Part shown: positions 56,204-64,000 of the stretch, piece by piece
Numbering within the stretch: position 1 is the first letter of the stretch
Layout of the letters: each line of letters starts with the position of its first letter
NCBI RefSeq assembly: GCF_021532655.1
Contig: NZ_JAKGAS010000001.1
Location: forward strand, 620,001 to 684,000
Length of the DNA stretch: 64,000 nucleotides
From: Paraglaciecola algarum
GTDB taxonomy: Bacteria; Pseudomonadota; Gammaproteobacteria; Enterobacterales; Alteromonadaceae
Direction: 5' to 3'
Program-made: the position numbers and the translations under genes
Notes under the pieces: generated by a model
Told to the model about the DNA's origin: nothing
Seen by the model: only the letters and a program-made list of their open reading frames with translations
Database searches by the model: none

Positions 56204-57082
56204 TTGTTTAGTTATCGTCATAGTTTTCACGCGGGTAATCACGGAGACGTACTTAAACATCTATGCCAAATGGCAATCATTGAAAAACTAAAAGAGAAAG
56301 ATAAAGGGTTTAGTTATATTGATACCCATAGTGGAGCGGGAGTTTATCAACTAAACTCCAACGATTCCCTTAAAACCAAAGAGTTTCAATCGGGTATCGC
56401 TAGCCTAATGAAATACAGTGGCAGTGACCAAATTATTCGAAGGTATTTATCCTTGGTTACAAATTATTATGACTTTAAACAGTATCCAGGGTCGCCAGAA
56501 ATCGCGCGTACTATGCTTCGTCCACAGGATCAAGGCATTGTTATGGAATGGAATAATGCTGAGATAGAAAACCTCAAAGCGAATATCAATAGTAAACAAA
56601 TTGCTATTCATCATAGAGATGGATTTGAAGGCTTAATCGCTTTGACACCTCCAGATAAAAAGCGCGGATTAGTGTTAATTGACCCACCTTATGAATCTGC
56701 TGAAGAGTACCAACAAGTTATTGATACCGTTGTAGCCGCATATAAAAGATGGCCCACTGCGATTTACGCTATTTGGTATCCATTAATACAAACTCGAAAA
56801 CAGACTTCAGACACTTTTAACAGCGCAGAGCCTAAGCAAGGAAAAAGTGAGAAAATGTTAGCTAAGCTTCAGCAACAGAAATTTAAAAATTTGCTAAGAG
56901 TCGAGTTAAAATTAGCTACAGCCGAGCAAGCTGAAGGTATGTATGGCTCCGGTTTGGCTATAATTAATGCTCCATGGCAACTAGATATCAATATAGCAAG
57001 TAGCTTACAGGAACTAATATCTGTGATGACTGAAAACGCGGGCGCTTCTAGTGAAGTTGAGTGGTTAATTAAACCAGACTAA
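56204..57082 (+). CDS. rlmJ: 23S rRNA (adenine(2030)-N6)-methyltransferase RlmJ
   Basis: 292 residues. The N-terminus FSYRHSFHAGNHGDVLKH is diagnostic for RlmJ and fixes the start at a TTG, which has AGGAG seven bases upstream. The catalytic DPPY motif is in VLIDPPYES. It methylates A2030 of 23S rRNA. The E. coli enzyme has about 280 residues. A small inverted repeat AAAGGT/ACCTTT (about 56149-56164) lies before the gene. Confidence 0.95.
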   Translation: MFSYRHSFHAGNHGDVLKHLCQMAIIEKLKEKDKGFSYIDTHSGAGVYQLNSNDSLKTKEFQSGIASLMKYSGSDQIIRRYLSLVTNYYDFKQYPGSPEIARTMLRPQDQGIVMEWNNAEIENLKANINSKQIAIHHRDGFEGLIALTPPDKKRGLVLIDPPYESAEEYQQVIDTVVAAYKRWPTAIYAIWYPLIQTRKQTSDTFNSAEPKQGKSEKMLAKLQQQKFKNLLRVELKLATAEQAEGMYGSGLAIINAPWQLDINIASSLQELISVMTENAGASSEVEWLIKPD

Positions 57083-57138
57083 TTCACTTAATGCCTAAAA
57101 AAATTGGATAGAAATTAAGTACAAATTGAGATAGTTAG

Positions 57139-58002
57139 ATGTCAAAAGAAATTAAGTTAATTGATTTACTTACTTTAGAAACCCTAGAAAAAGGTCTATT
57201 TCGAGGACAAAGTTGGGATTTAGGTTTCAGAGCCTTGTTTGGAGGGCAAGTGTTAGGTCAAGCCCTGCATGCAGCCAGGCAAACCTTACCTGAGAATAGG
57301 ATTGCTCATTCTTTTCATAGTTATTTTTTATTACCAGGTGATGCAAATAAACCTGTGATTTTTGATGTGGAAAGCGTGCGTGATGGTAAAAGTTTTTCAA
57401 TGCGTAGGGTTAAAGCAATACAAAACGGTAAAAGTATATTTTACATGACGGCTTCTTTTCAAGATCCTGAAGTGGGATTAGAACACCAATTTGCTCAAAT
57501 GCCTGATGTTCCGCCGCCCGAATCCTTAGAATCTGATATTAAACATTACGAACGAATTATTGATCAAATGCCTATTCGTATGCGAGAAGCTATTGCATAT
57601 CATAGGCCGGTTGATACGCGTACTGTGCAAGTCATCGATCCATCTAATCCACAAGTACAAGAGCCCAAACGTTATATTTGGATGAAAGCTCAAGAAGCGC
57701 TACATGGTGACATTAGCTTAAATCAAGAAATGTTAGCTTATGGTTCCGATTATCATTTTTTGGCTACTGCCCTACAACCTCACGGTATTTCTATCCGTGA
57801 TCCGCAATTGCGCATTGCCACAATTGACCATTCTATGTGGTTTCATCGTCCATTTGATTTTGACGATTGGCTTTTGTATTGCACTGAGAGTCCATTTTCT
57901 GGAAACGGCAGGGGTATGGTAAGAGGCCAGTTTTTTAATCGCCAAGGTCAATTAGTCGCGTCCGCTACGCAGGAAGGTCTAATGCGAAAAGTAAGGGAAT
58001 AA
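57139..58002 (+). CDS. tesB: acyl-CoA thioesterase II
   Basis: 287 residues, the E. coli TesB length. Double hot-dog fold with [21 protein letters not shown] near the start and a C-terminal [19 protein letters not shown] carrying the catalytic aspartate. It hydrolyses medium- and long-chain acyl-CoA. It runs directly into the gamma-carbonic anhydrase gene (1-base gap), so the two are probably co-transcribed. Confidence 0.95.
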   Translation: MSKEIKLIDLLTLETLEKGLFRGQSWDLGFRALFGGQVLGQALHAARQTLPENRIAHSFHSYFLLPGDANKPVIFDVESVRDGKSFSMRRVKAIQNGKSIFYMTASFQDPEVGLEHQFAQMPDVPPPESLESDIKHYERIIDQMPIRMREAIAYHRPVDTRTVQVIDPSNPQVQEPKRYIWMKAQEALHGDISLNQEMLAYGSDYHFLATALQPHGISIRDPQLRIATIDHSMWFHRPFDFDDWLLYCTESPFSGNGRGMVRGQFFNRQGQLVASATQEGLMRKVRE

Positions 58003-58003
58003 A

Positions 58004-58525
58004 ATGATTTATTCATTAGGTACCAACAAAGTTGAAATAGCTGAAGATGTTTATTTGGCCCCTGGATCTCATGTGATGGGGAAAGTGAAGCTAGGTGCAA
58101 ATGTAAGCGTTTGGTTTAATACCGTTATTCGAGGAGACTGTGATCTAATTAGCATAGGGGCAAATACCAATATCCAAGATGGGGCAGTATTACATACTGA
58201 TTTGGGAGTGCCGTTAATTATTGGACAGGGTGTAACCGTTGGCCATAAAGTAATGCTACATGGATGTGAAATAGATGATTACAGCTTAATCGGAATTAAC
58301 AGTGTGGTATTAAATGGGGCTAAAATTGGTAAATATTGCGTGATTGGGGCTAACAGTCTAGTGACAGAAAATATGCGTATCCCCGATGGCAGTTTAGTCA
58401 TGGGATCGCCTGCAAAAATAGTCAAACTCTTAAGCGAAGAACAACAAAAACTTTTAGAAAAATCAGCTGAACATTATGTAAATAATGCTAAGTTTTTTAA
58501 AGATAATCTAAAAGTTCAAGCATAA
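58004..58525 (+). CDS. gamma-carbonic anhydrase family hexapeptide protein (YrdA-like)
   Basis: 173 residues of left-handed beta-helix repeats. [22 protein letters not shown] is the family core (read in parts), with metal-binding histidines in [16 protein letters not shown]-terminal helix (about 145-170) is present. Bacterial members are often zinc or iron proteins with weak or no carbonic anhydrase activity, so the reaction is not certain. It is adjacent to tesB. Confidence 0.9.
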   Translation: MIYSLGTNKVEIAEDVYLAPGSHVMGKVKLGANVSVWFNTVIRGDCDLISIGANTNIQDGAVLHTDLGVPLIIGQGVTVGHKVMLHGCEIDDYSLIGINSVVLNGAKIGKYCVIGANSLVTENMRIPDGSLVMGSPAKIVKLLSEEQQKLLEKSAEHYVNNAKFFKDNLKVQA

Positions 58526-58700
58526 TTGATCTTATCTGGTGCATTCTAGCTTAATATTGTAACACCTAGGTTCACTAAATACCGAATTTGGCCGGTAACT
58601 ATAACATCGGAATATATTTAAAATATTGATTACTTAACTATATGAAACTTGTATATTTAATGTTGTGAATCTTATTTTAACTAAATAATGGACCTTTCAA

Positions 58701-60614
58701 GTGATATACAGATTTAATAATACGGAAGTTAATTTAAGTCAATTTGAAATTCGTGTCTGCGATAATTTGGTTGCGGTTGAACCAAAAGTGTTCGATTTAA
58801 TCATTTATTTAATTCAGCACAGAGACAGGGTTATTTCTCGAGATGAGTTATTTGAACAGGTATGGCAGGGAAGGGAGGTGTCAGATACTTCATTGAGTAA
58901 CCATGTTAAATCTGCGCGCAAAGCCCTGGGAGACAACGGTGAGTTACAATGTGTTATTAAAACTATACGCTCTCGTGGTTATCAGTTTATTGCCGAATTA
59001 GTTGAAGACAATCAAAGCCAGCAGTTTTTACAATCCCAATCACTTTCTCAATCTCAACTTCAATCACAAACACACCTAAATCAAACAAGTAGTGACGAGG
59101 AAACTGCTTTCAATGAGGAATATAGCCAATCAAAATCAATGGCTCTGACACTTAAACTTGTTATTTTTATTGGTTTAGTATTGTGTTTACTGTCGGTTTG
59201 GTTGTTACAAAAAGAGCCTGCTCCTGTTGTTAAAAAAGCAGCGCCGACTGTATTAGTGGTTCCATTTTCTGTATCCAGCAATCAAAACTCGACTTGGGAG
59301 CCTTTTTCCGATCAGGTAACAAGAGAACTGATTCAAGCTTTACGCAAAGTTTCTGGGGTTAATGCTATCGCTCCTCCTTCTGCTTTTACCTTTAAAGATA
59401 ATAAAATTCGTTCATATATTCAGCATCAATTACCAAATGTAGATTATGTGTTAGACGGTGTGGTTAGTGAGGGCGAAGAAGGTAAGCTTAGGATCACAGT
59501 GGAGTTAGAAGACTTATATTCTAATACTGTATTGTGGGATGGTGATTATGATGTACAAGTCAATCATGCTAATCGTTTTAATTTGCAAAGTCAGGTGGCT
59601 AAATCTGTAACTGACTCGCTACAAGTGATTATTTTAGAAGAAGAAAAGCAACAATTAACCCAAGTGCCGACTAAAAATTTAGCGGCTTATGATTCCTATG
59701 TATTAGGGCAACATCAACTTTCTTTGCTGAACCACCAATCGGTATTGAAGGCGATTGATTATTTTTCAAACGCCATAGATCTAGATCCTAAATTTGAAGC
59801 TGCATATATCGCTAAATCGAATGCTTACCGTATCCTTATGACATATTTTGATCAACCCAAAAAGATTTTACCTAAAGTTGTGGCATCTGCTACCGATCTA
59901 CTCAGAATAAACCCGCAATCTGCACAAGTGATGTCGCTGTTAGGACTGGCTTATGTGCATGCACTTCAGTGGCAAGAAGCCTGGGATATGTTGTCTAAAG
60001 CTAAAAAACAAGATCCAAATTTAGTCCTAACTGAGCTTGGTTTTGCTTTGTATTATTCTGCAATGGGAGATGCTACTGGGGTTAAACATTCTTTAGCAAA
60101 AGCCAATGAATTGGATCCATTAAACGAGGAAATAGCTGATTGGGGCTTGTGGGCATTAATGATGATAAATGAACTTGATGCAGCAATAGCTTGGGGAAAT
60201 GCCAAAGTTAAACTTCATCCTGCTAACCCATACCCAATAATGGGCCTATCTGTCGCCAATTATTTGCAAGGAAATCTTGCTGAAAGCAAACGTTTGGGGT
60301 TAAAAGGCGTAGAGTTAAGTGGCAGAGCACCACTGCCTTTAATTTTTCTTGCACAAAACTACGCGGCTGCAGGCAACCAAAGTAAGGCAATAGAGTTAAT
60401 CCAAGAAGCTAAAGGTCAAAATGAGTACATGTGTCCGTATGAAACAGCGGCTGTTTACGCTATTTTAAAACAACCTGAAGCTATGTATCAGTTATTGGAT
60501 ACAGCAGTAGACTATCAATCTAACTGTTTAATTTTTGCTAAATATGATCCTAGATTTAATGATTTTAAAAAGGATGATAAATACCTTAATTTACTTTCAT
60601 CATTAGGTTTGTAA
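58701..60614 (+). CDS. CadC-like membrane transcriptional regulator with TPR domain
   Basis: 637 residues. The N-terminal OmpR-type winged helix (about 5-100) has VFDLIIYLIQHRDRVISRDEL and SLSNHVKSARKALGDN. A glutamine/serine-rich linker follows (QSQSLSQSQLQSQ), then one membrane helix (about 153-172: LKLVIFIGLVLCLLSVWLL) and a periplasmic part with a FlgO/adenylate-cyclase-like strand region and TPR repeats. Such proteins sense envelope or metabolic signals and bind DNA directly. The target could be the convergent sugar transporter gene or distant genes. GTG start. Confidence 0.88.
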   Translation: MIYRFNNTEVNLSQFEIRVCDNLVAVEPKVFDLIIYLIQHRDRVISRDELFEQVWQGREVSDTSLSNHVKSARKALGDNGELQCVIKTIRSRGYQFIAELVEDNQSQQFLQSQSLSQSQLQSQTHLNQTSSDEETAFNEEYSQSKSMALTLKLVIFIGLVLCLLSVWLLQKEPAPVVKKAAPTVLVVPFSVSSNQNSTWEPFSDQVTRELIQALRKVSGVNAIAPPSAFTFKDNKIRSYIQHQLPNVDYVLDGVVSEGEEGKLRITVELEDLYSNTVLWDGDYDVQVNHANRFNLQSQVAKSVTDSLQVIILEEEKQQLTQVPTKNLAAYDSYVLGQHQLSLLNHQSVLKAIDYFSNAIDLDPKFEAAYIAKSNAYRILMTYFDQPKKILPKVVASATDLLRINPQSAQVMSLLGLAYVHALQWQEAWDMLSKAKKQDPNLVLTELGFALYYSAMGDATGVKHSLAKANELDPLNEEIADWGLWALMMINELDAAIAWGNAKVKLHPANPYPIMGLSVANYLQGNLAESKRLGLKGVELSGRAPLPLIFLAQNYAAAGNQSKAIELIQEAKGQNEYMCPYETAAVYAILKQPEAMYQLLDTAVDYQSNCLIFAKYDPRFNDFKKDDKYLNLLSSLGL

Positions 60615-60672
60615 TGCAAATAACGAAAGCCTAAGAATAATGATCCAAAAGTCCCTAGTTTGCTATCTAAAT

Positions 60673-60704
60673 CCAATTCGTGATGACTTATCACCACGAA
60701 TTGG
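60673..60704. terminator. bidirectional hairpin between the CadC-like and sugar transporter genes
   Basis: Perfect 10-bp arms CCAATTCGTG (60673-60682) and CACGAATTGG (60695-60704) between convergent genes. The flanks are T-rich but without a long T tract. Confidence 0.65.
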
Positions 60705-60726
60705 TATTGATATTGTTTTGTGGAGC

Positions 60727-62079
60727 TTATGAAGCTGATACCGCACTGTCTTTGGCTTTAGTTGAGCCAAAGTAGGCAATATAGCCATAACACAATATTA
60801 AACAAAGAAAGGCCAAACCAAGGCCGCTACTTGTTGATACCCCTGTTCCATCGGAGCTAAACGCATCTGCAATAGTCCCTACTATTTTCGGAATAAATGC
60901 GCCTCCCACTATGGCCATGACGAGTAATCCCGAAGCTTGGGCTTTTAAATTATCTAAGCCATCAATAGCCAAACTAAAGATGGTAGGGAACATTATTGAG
61001 TTAAACAAACCAACCGCCAGAATAGCAAACATAGCCGTTATGCCACTTGAAACCACTGAAATTACAATCATGCTGCTTGCTGACAAACCAAATATCATTA
61101 ATAGTTTTCCACTGCTCATAAAGCGCATTAAGAATGCGCCTACAAATCGTCCTACCATAGCGCCTCCCCAATAAAGAACGACAAAAGAACCCAACACAGC
61201 ATTGCCGTCTACATCTGTTATATCTTTACCTACCAGTAAAAAAGACGAGAGGTTGGTTAAAAAAGCGTTATTTTTAATAGTGTCGATAACCTGTAACTCT
61301 TGGAAATAGTTAACCAAGAAACTTCCAATGGATACCTCCGCACCTACATACATAAAAATACCCAACACGCCGAGTATAAATTTATTATGTTTAAGTAATT
61401 GAGAGTAACCATCTTTAGGAGCTTTTTTGATTAGTGATGGCAAAGATTTAAAACCAAATACAGCAGCCAGAGCAAACAGCACCAGAGCGATAATCAAAAA
61501 CGGCTGCTGCACAGATAACGCCTCAGTAGCATAATAATCGACTCGAGCGGTCTCACTTAATTTTTCAATGCTTTTGGCATCTAAAACCGTATCACTAAGT
61601 AAAAATAATGCACCGGCAATAGGCGCAAGCAAGGTACCAAAACTGTTAAAGGCTTGAGATAGATTTAACCTACTCGATGCAGTCTCTTCATCTCCTAAAA
61701 GTGTTACATAGGGGTTTGCTGCTACCTGTAATAAGGTGATACCAGCGGCTAATGTAAAGAATGCTGTTATGAAAATCCAAAACTCTCTGATACTTGCGGC
61801 AGGGTAGAACAACAAGCAGGATAAGCCCATAATACATAAACCCACCACAATTCCCTTTTGATAACCAATTTTTTCTAATAAAAAACTAGAAGGAATAGCA
61901 AAACAAAAGAAGGCGCCGAAAAAGGCAAATTGCACCATGATTGACTGGCCATAAGTCAATTCAAATACATCTTTTAATCGAGGGACTAAGGCATCAACCA
62001 GAACGGTAATAAAGCCCCACATAAAAAACAGTATGGTTAAAAATGCAAAGGCAGATCTATAGTTATTTTTTGAGCCCAT
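60727..62079 (-). CDS. sugar MFS transporter (FucP/GluP family)
   Basis: 450 residues with 12 predicted membrane segments. The start RSAFAFLTILFFMWGFITVL is typical of FucP/GluP sugar-proton symporters, as are LGALVPRLKDVFEL-like and VAANPYVTLLG, the last being diagnostic. It imports a monosaccharide such as fucose, glucose or galactose; the exact sugar is not readable. Downstream is the CadC-like regulator. The upstream region has an 11-bp palindrome GATAAGTTATC (62153-62163). Confidence 0.9.
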   Translation of the reverse strand: MGSKNNYRSAFAFLTILFFMWGFITVLVDALVPRLKDVFELTYGQSIMVQFAFFGAFFCFAIPSSFLLEKIGYQKGIVVGLCIMGLSCLLFYPAASIREFWIFITAFFTLAAGITLLQVAANPYVTLLGDEETASSRLNLSQAFNSFGTLLAPIAGALFLLSDTVLDAKSIEKLSETARVDYYATEALSVQQPFLIIALVLFALAAVFGFKSLPSLIKKAPKDGYSQLLKHNKFILGVLGIFMYVGAEVSIGSFLVNYFQELQVIDTIKNNAFLTNLSSFLLVGKDITDVDGNAVLGSFVVLYWGGAMVGRFVGAFLMRFMSSGKLLMIFGLSASSMIVISVVSSGITAMFAILAVGLFNSIMFPTIFSLAIDGLDNLKAQASGLLVMAIVGGAFIPKIVGTIADAFSSDGTGVSTSSGLGLAFLCLILCYGYIAYFGSTKAKDSAVSAS

Positions 62080-62152
62080 TTAATGGTTTCCTATTTTTAT
62101 AATTATTCACAGTAAAGTGCGGATAGATGTTAGTTTTTATGGTGTTGTTAAC

Positions 62153-62163
62153 GATAAGTTATC
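62153..62163. promoter_or_regulatory. small palindrome upstream of the sugar transporter gene
   Basis: GATAA-G-TTATC is a perfect odd palindrome 74 bases before the transporter ATG, a possible half-site pair for a sugar-responsive repressor. Confidence 0.25.
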
Positions 62164-62260
62164 AGCATATAAAAAAACAACAACAGATGTTTTTATTAGA
62201 GCTATTGCGGTACATAAATGAGTTGAACGGTTAAGTTCGAGATAATAGGAAAATGGGGTG

Positions 62261-62280
62261 AATCGAACTCAATCGAACTC
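62261..62280. repeat. 10-bp tandem repeat over the yfaE stop codon
   Basis: AATCGAACTC occurs twice in tandem (62261-62270 and 62271-62280). The yfaE stop codon spans the junction. Confidence 0.7.
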
Positions 62281-62526
62281 AATTTCAATATTAGTAATTG
62301 GAATAGTGCAACAGGTTAGTATTTCATCATCGTTGATAAAAGCCAAGGGATCTACCTTGTACTCCACTTGGCCTGACTTGAGTTTGCAACGACACGCTCC
62401 ACAAAAACCGTCTCGGCAATGGGATTGTACTTCTACTTCTTTACGTTCAATGCTCTGTAAAATAGTATCGCCATCAAAAAATGGCACGTTGTATGTGCCA
62501 TTTTTTGTGTGTGTTTTAATATTCAT
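62269..62526 (-). CDS. yfaE: class I ribonucleotide reductase maintenance ferredoxin YfaE
   Basis: 85 residues. A plant-type 2Fe-2S ferredoxin with SHCRDGFCGACRCKL and a final cysteine in TCCTIP. YfaE supplies electrons to rebuild the diferric-tyrosyl cofactor of NrdB, and the order nrdA-nrdB-yfaE matches E. coli. Its first codons carry a 12-bp hairpin with A and T tracts (62476-62506) that looks like the terminator of nrdAB, so its expression may depend on readthrough. The stop lies in a 10-bp tandem repeat. Confidence 0.94.
   Translation of the reverse strand: MNIKTHTKNGTYNVPFFDGDTILQSIERKEVEVQSHCRDGFCGACRCKLKSGQVEYKVDPLAFINDDEILTCCTIPITNIEIEFD
62476..62506 (-). terminator. terminator-like hairpin inside the 5' end of yfaE
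   Basis: Read on the minus strand: AAAAAATGGCAC, a 7-base loop, then GTGCCATTTTTT, a perfect 12-bp stem with a run of six T. It lies 20 bases into the coding region, 50 to 80 bases after the nrdB stop. It has every mark of an intrinsic terminator but is translated as part of yfaE. Confidence 0.7.
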
Positions 62527-62555
62527 TGAATAATTGTGACAAGGTAGTCAAATAT

Positions 62556-63686
62556 TTATAAATCAAAATCACCAAATTCATCTGCATTTACTTCAGAGTC
62601 GATTTGTCCTACTAAGTATGAGCTGATTTCTGATTCTTGTGGAGCAACTTGTACATTGTCTGAATTTAGATAATTGTTCATCCATGGCAATGGGTTACTC
62701 TTTACATCAAAAGGCTGACCTAAACCAATTGCCGACATTCTATGGTTGGCGATGAACTCAACATATTGGCATAAGATTTCTTTATTTAAGCCAATCATAG
62801 AGCCTTGCTGGAATAAAAATGCAGCCCATTCTTTTTCCTGCTCTACTGCATTTAAGAAGATATTGGTGGCTTCTTCTTTACATTCTTCAGCAATTTCGGC
62901 CATTTCTGGATCATCTTTGCCTTTAGCCCAAAGATTGAGAATATGCTGGGTAGAGGTCAAATGTAGGTTTTCGTCACGAGCAATTAAACGAATGATTTTA
63001 GAATTACCTTCCATTAACTCTCGTTCGGCAAAAGCAAAGGTACAAGCAAATGATACATAGAAACGAATCGCTTCTAAGGCATTAACCGAGTTCATACACA
63101 AATACAGTTTTTTCTTCAGTTCACGCATATTTATTAGGTGAGTTTCACCGTTTACCGTATGTGTACCTTCACCTAAGGTTTGCCATAATTGGGTGGCAAA
63201 AATTAAATCGTCATAATACTTAGATATATCAGCTGCACGCTTTTTGATTTCTTCATTTTCAACTATATCTTCAAAAATACTACTCGGATCCCCAAACAAA
63301 TTACGTAAAATATGGGTGTACGAGCGAGAGTGAATGGTTTCATAGAATGACCATGTTTCGACCCATGTTTCTAGCTCTGGAATAGAAATAATGGGTAATA
63401 GCGCAATGTTTGGGCTTCTACCTTGGATTGAATCAAGTAAGGTTTGATACTTTAAGTTTGAAATAAAAATATGTTTTTCCGAGTCACTTAACTTTTGAAA
63501 GTCAACTCTGTCTTTGCTCACATCCACTTCTTCCGGGCGCCAAAAAAACGAAATTTGTTTTTCAATCAACTTTTCAAAAATTTGATGTTTTTGTTGATCG
63601 TAACGGGCAACGTTAACTGGGTTGCCAAAAAACATAGGTTCAGTTAACGGGTTATTACTTACTTGATTAAAGGTGGTGTATTTCAT
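62556..63686 (-). CDS. nrdB: ribonucleoside-diphosphate reductase class Ia beta subunit
   Basis: 376 residues, equal to E. coli Nrd[21 protein letters not shown] contains iron ligands (E, H) and the radical tyrosine; iron ligands also lie in RDENLHL. The protein houses the diferric-tyrosyl radical that starts ribonucleotide reduction. The C-terminus GDFDL is the NrdA-docking tail. It lies between nrdA and yfaE. Confidence 0.97.
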   Translation of the reverse strand: MKYTTFNQVSNNPLTEPMFFGNPVNVARYDQQKHQIFEKLIEKQISFFWRPEEVDVSKDRVDFQKLSDSEKHIFISNLKYQTLLDSIQGRSPNIALLPIISIPELETWVETWSFYETIHSRSYTHILRNLFGDPSSIFEDIVENEEIKKRAADISKYYDDLIFATQLWQTLGEGTHTVNGETHLINMRELKKKLYLCMNSVNALEAIRFYVSFACTFAFAERELMEGNSKIIRLIARDENLHLTSTQHILNLWAKGKDDPEMAEIAEECKEEATNIFLNAVEQEKEWAAFLFQQGSMIGLNKEILCQYVEFIANHRMSAIGLGQPFDVKSNPLPWMNNYLNSDNVQVAPQESEISSYLVGQIDSEVNADEFGDFDL

Positions 63687-63720
63687 TCAGTCTATTTGCC
63701 ATTTTATTTTTATTATTTAT

Positions 63721-63748
63721 TAATAAAAGCCACTAACTATTTAGTGGC
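63721..63748 (-). terminator. intercistronic hairpin between nrdA and nrdB
   Basis: Stem GCCACTAA (63729-63736) and TTAGTGGC (63741-63748) with loop CTAT, followed on the minus strand by TTTTATTA. It is in the 80-base nrdA-nrdB gap and may act as an attenuator or processing site that lowers nrdB relative to nrdA. Confidence 0.5.
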
Positions 63749-63766
63749 CAGATTGATTAGCTTTAC

Positions 63767-64000
63767 TTAAATTTTACAAGCTCCGCCAGCGCAGTCATCG
63801 TCTTCTTCAACCACCACTTCTTTAGGTGTGAACTTTTGTTTGGTTTGGGTTAACTCTTGTTGTGAAGAATCTGCCGCCCCGTCACGAGTATTGTGATAGT
63901 ACAAGGTTTTTACCCCAAGTTTATAACTCGTCAACAAATCTTTAAGCAGAAGTTTCATAGGCACTTTGCCACCTTCAAATTTGTTCGGATCGTAACTGGT
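63767..64000 (-). CDS. nrdA: ribonucleoside-diphosphate reductase class Ia alpha subunit (C-terminus only)
   Basis: The frame is open to the right edge, so only the last 77 residues are present. FEGGKVPMKLLLKDLL, YKLGVKTLYYHNTRDGA and the C-terminal redox pair in CAGGACKI match E. coli NrdA, where the tail cysteines reduce the active-site disulfide. An in-frame GTG at 63964 is internal, not the start. Confidence 0.96.
   Translation of the reverse strand, partial: TSYDPNKFEGGKVPMKLLLKDLLTSYKLGVKTLYYHNTRDGAADSSQQELTQTKQKFTPKEVVVEEDDDCAGGACKI

Noticed and set aside
1..64000. tRNA, rRNA, CRISPR arrays or insertion sequences
   Set aside because: No cloverleaf-like sequence with a T-loop consensus, no rRNA segment, no regularly spaced repeat and no transposase was recognised anywhere in the window.

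Overview
The window is AT-rich chromosomal DNA of a marine gammaproteobacterium, most likely in the Alteromonadaceae (Paraglaciecola/Glaciecola/Alteromonas-like). This is inferred from gene content and protein character: the csiV-mfd pair, msbA-lpxK-Trm112-kdsB, nrdA-nrdB-yfaE, a Pla-1/cef (VolA-type) lipase, and a TonB receptor/tryptophan halogenase/SapC trio. No rRNA, tRNA, CRISPR array, insertion sequence or intact prophage is visible. Both ends cut genes: cmoM on the left (5' end missing) and nrdA on the right (only its C-terminus present).

Layout. 0-10.6 kb holds housekeeping and stress genes (cmoM, glutathione peroxidase, a GarR-like dehydrogenase, MarR, proB without proA, a ModF-like double ABC ATPase, a long RluA-family pseudouridine synthase). 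An orphan contractile tail sheath gene follows, then a DEDDh exonuclease and a periplasmic binding-protein-like gene. 10.8-16.5 kb looks like a nucleobase uptake and oxidation island: a 2-oxoglutarate/Fe(II) oxygenase, an NMT1-type ABC transporter, and a divergent 8-oxoguanine-deaminase-like amidohydrolase. The two leaders of this island carry RNA-like structures and share an octamer. 16.5-23.2 kb has a lipoprotein aldose epimerase, then TonB receptor, tryptophan halogenase-like protein and SapC. 23.2-31.7 kb has DUF2062, comEC, the msbA-lpxK-Trm112-kdsB lipid A/KDO operon, an SDR and a Kelch protein.

31.7-42 kb carries a glutaredoxin-like protein, csiV-mfd, a PilZ-like protein, a lone LolC/E-type permease, a purine phosphoribosyltransferase, a lipoprotein and cysK. 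42.2-47.8 kb carries an RDD protein and a molybdenum hydroxylase locus: XdhC, a MobA-like cytidylyltransferase, a 2Fe-2S subunit and a Tat-exported molybdopterin subunit. 47.9-58.5 kb has a rhomboid protease, glnS, a YciK-like SDR, the VolA-like lipase, sohB, an RpiB-like protein, rlmJ, tesB and a gamma-carbonic anhydrase. 58.7-64 kb has a CadC-type TPR regulator, a FucP/GluP-type sugar MFS transporter, yfaE, nrdB and the nrdA C-terminus.

The points most worth a second look are the orphan tail sheath with a coiled-coil insertion, the nucleobase island with its structured leaders, a terminator-like hairpin inside the start of yfaE, a probable non-AUG start for the DUF2062 gene, and several precise palindromes at promoters. 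All functional statements rest on reading motifs by eye; no database search was run.
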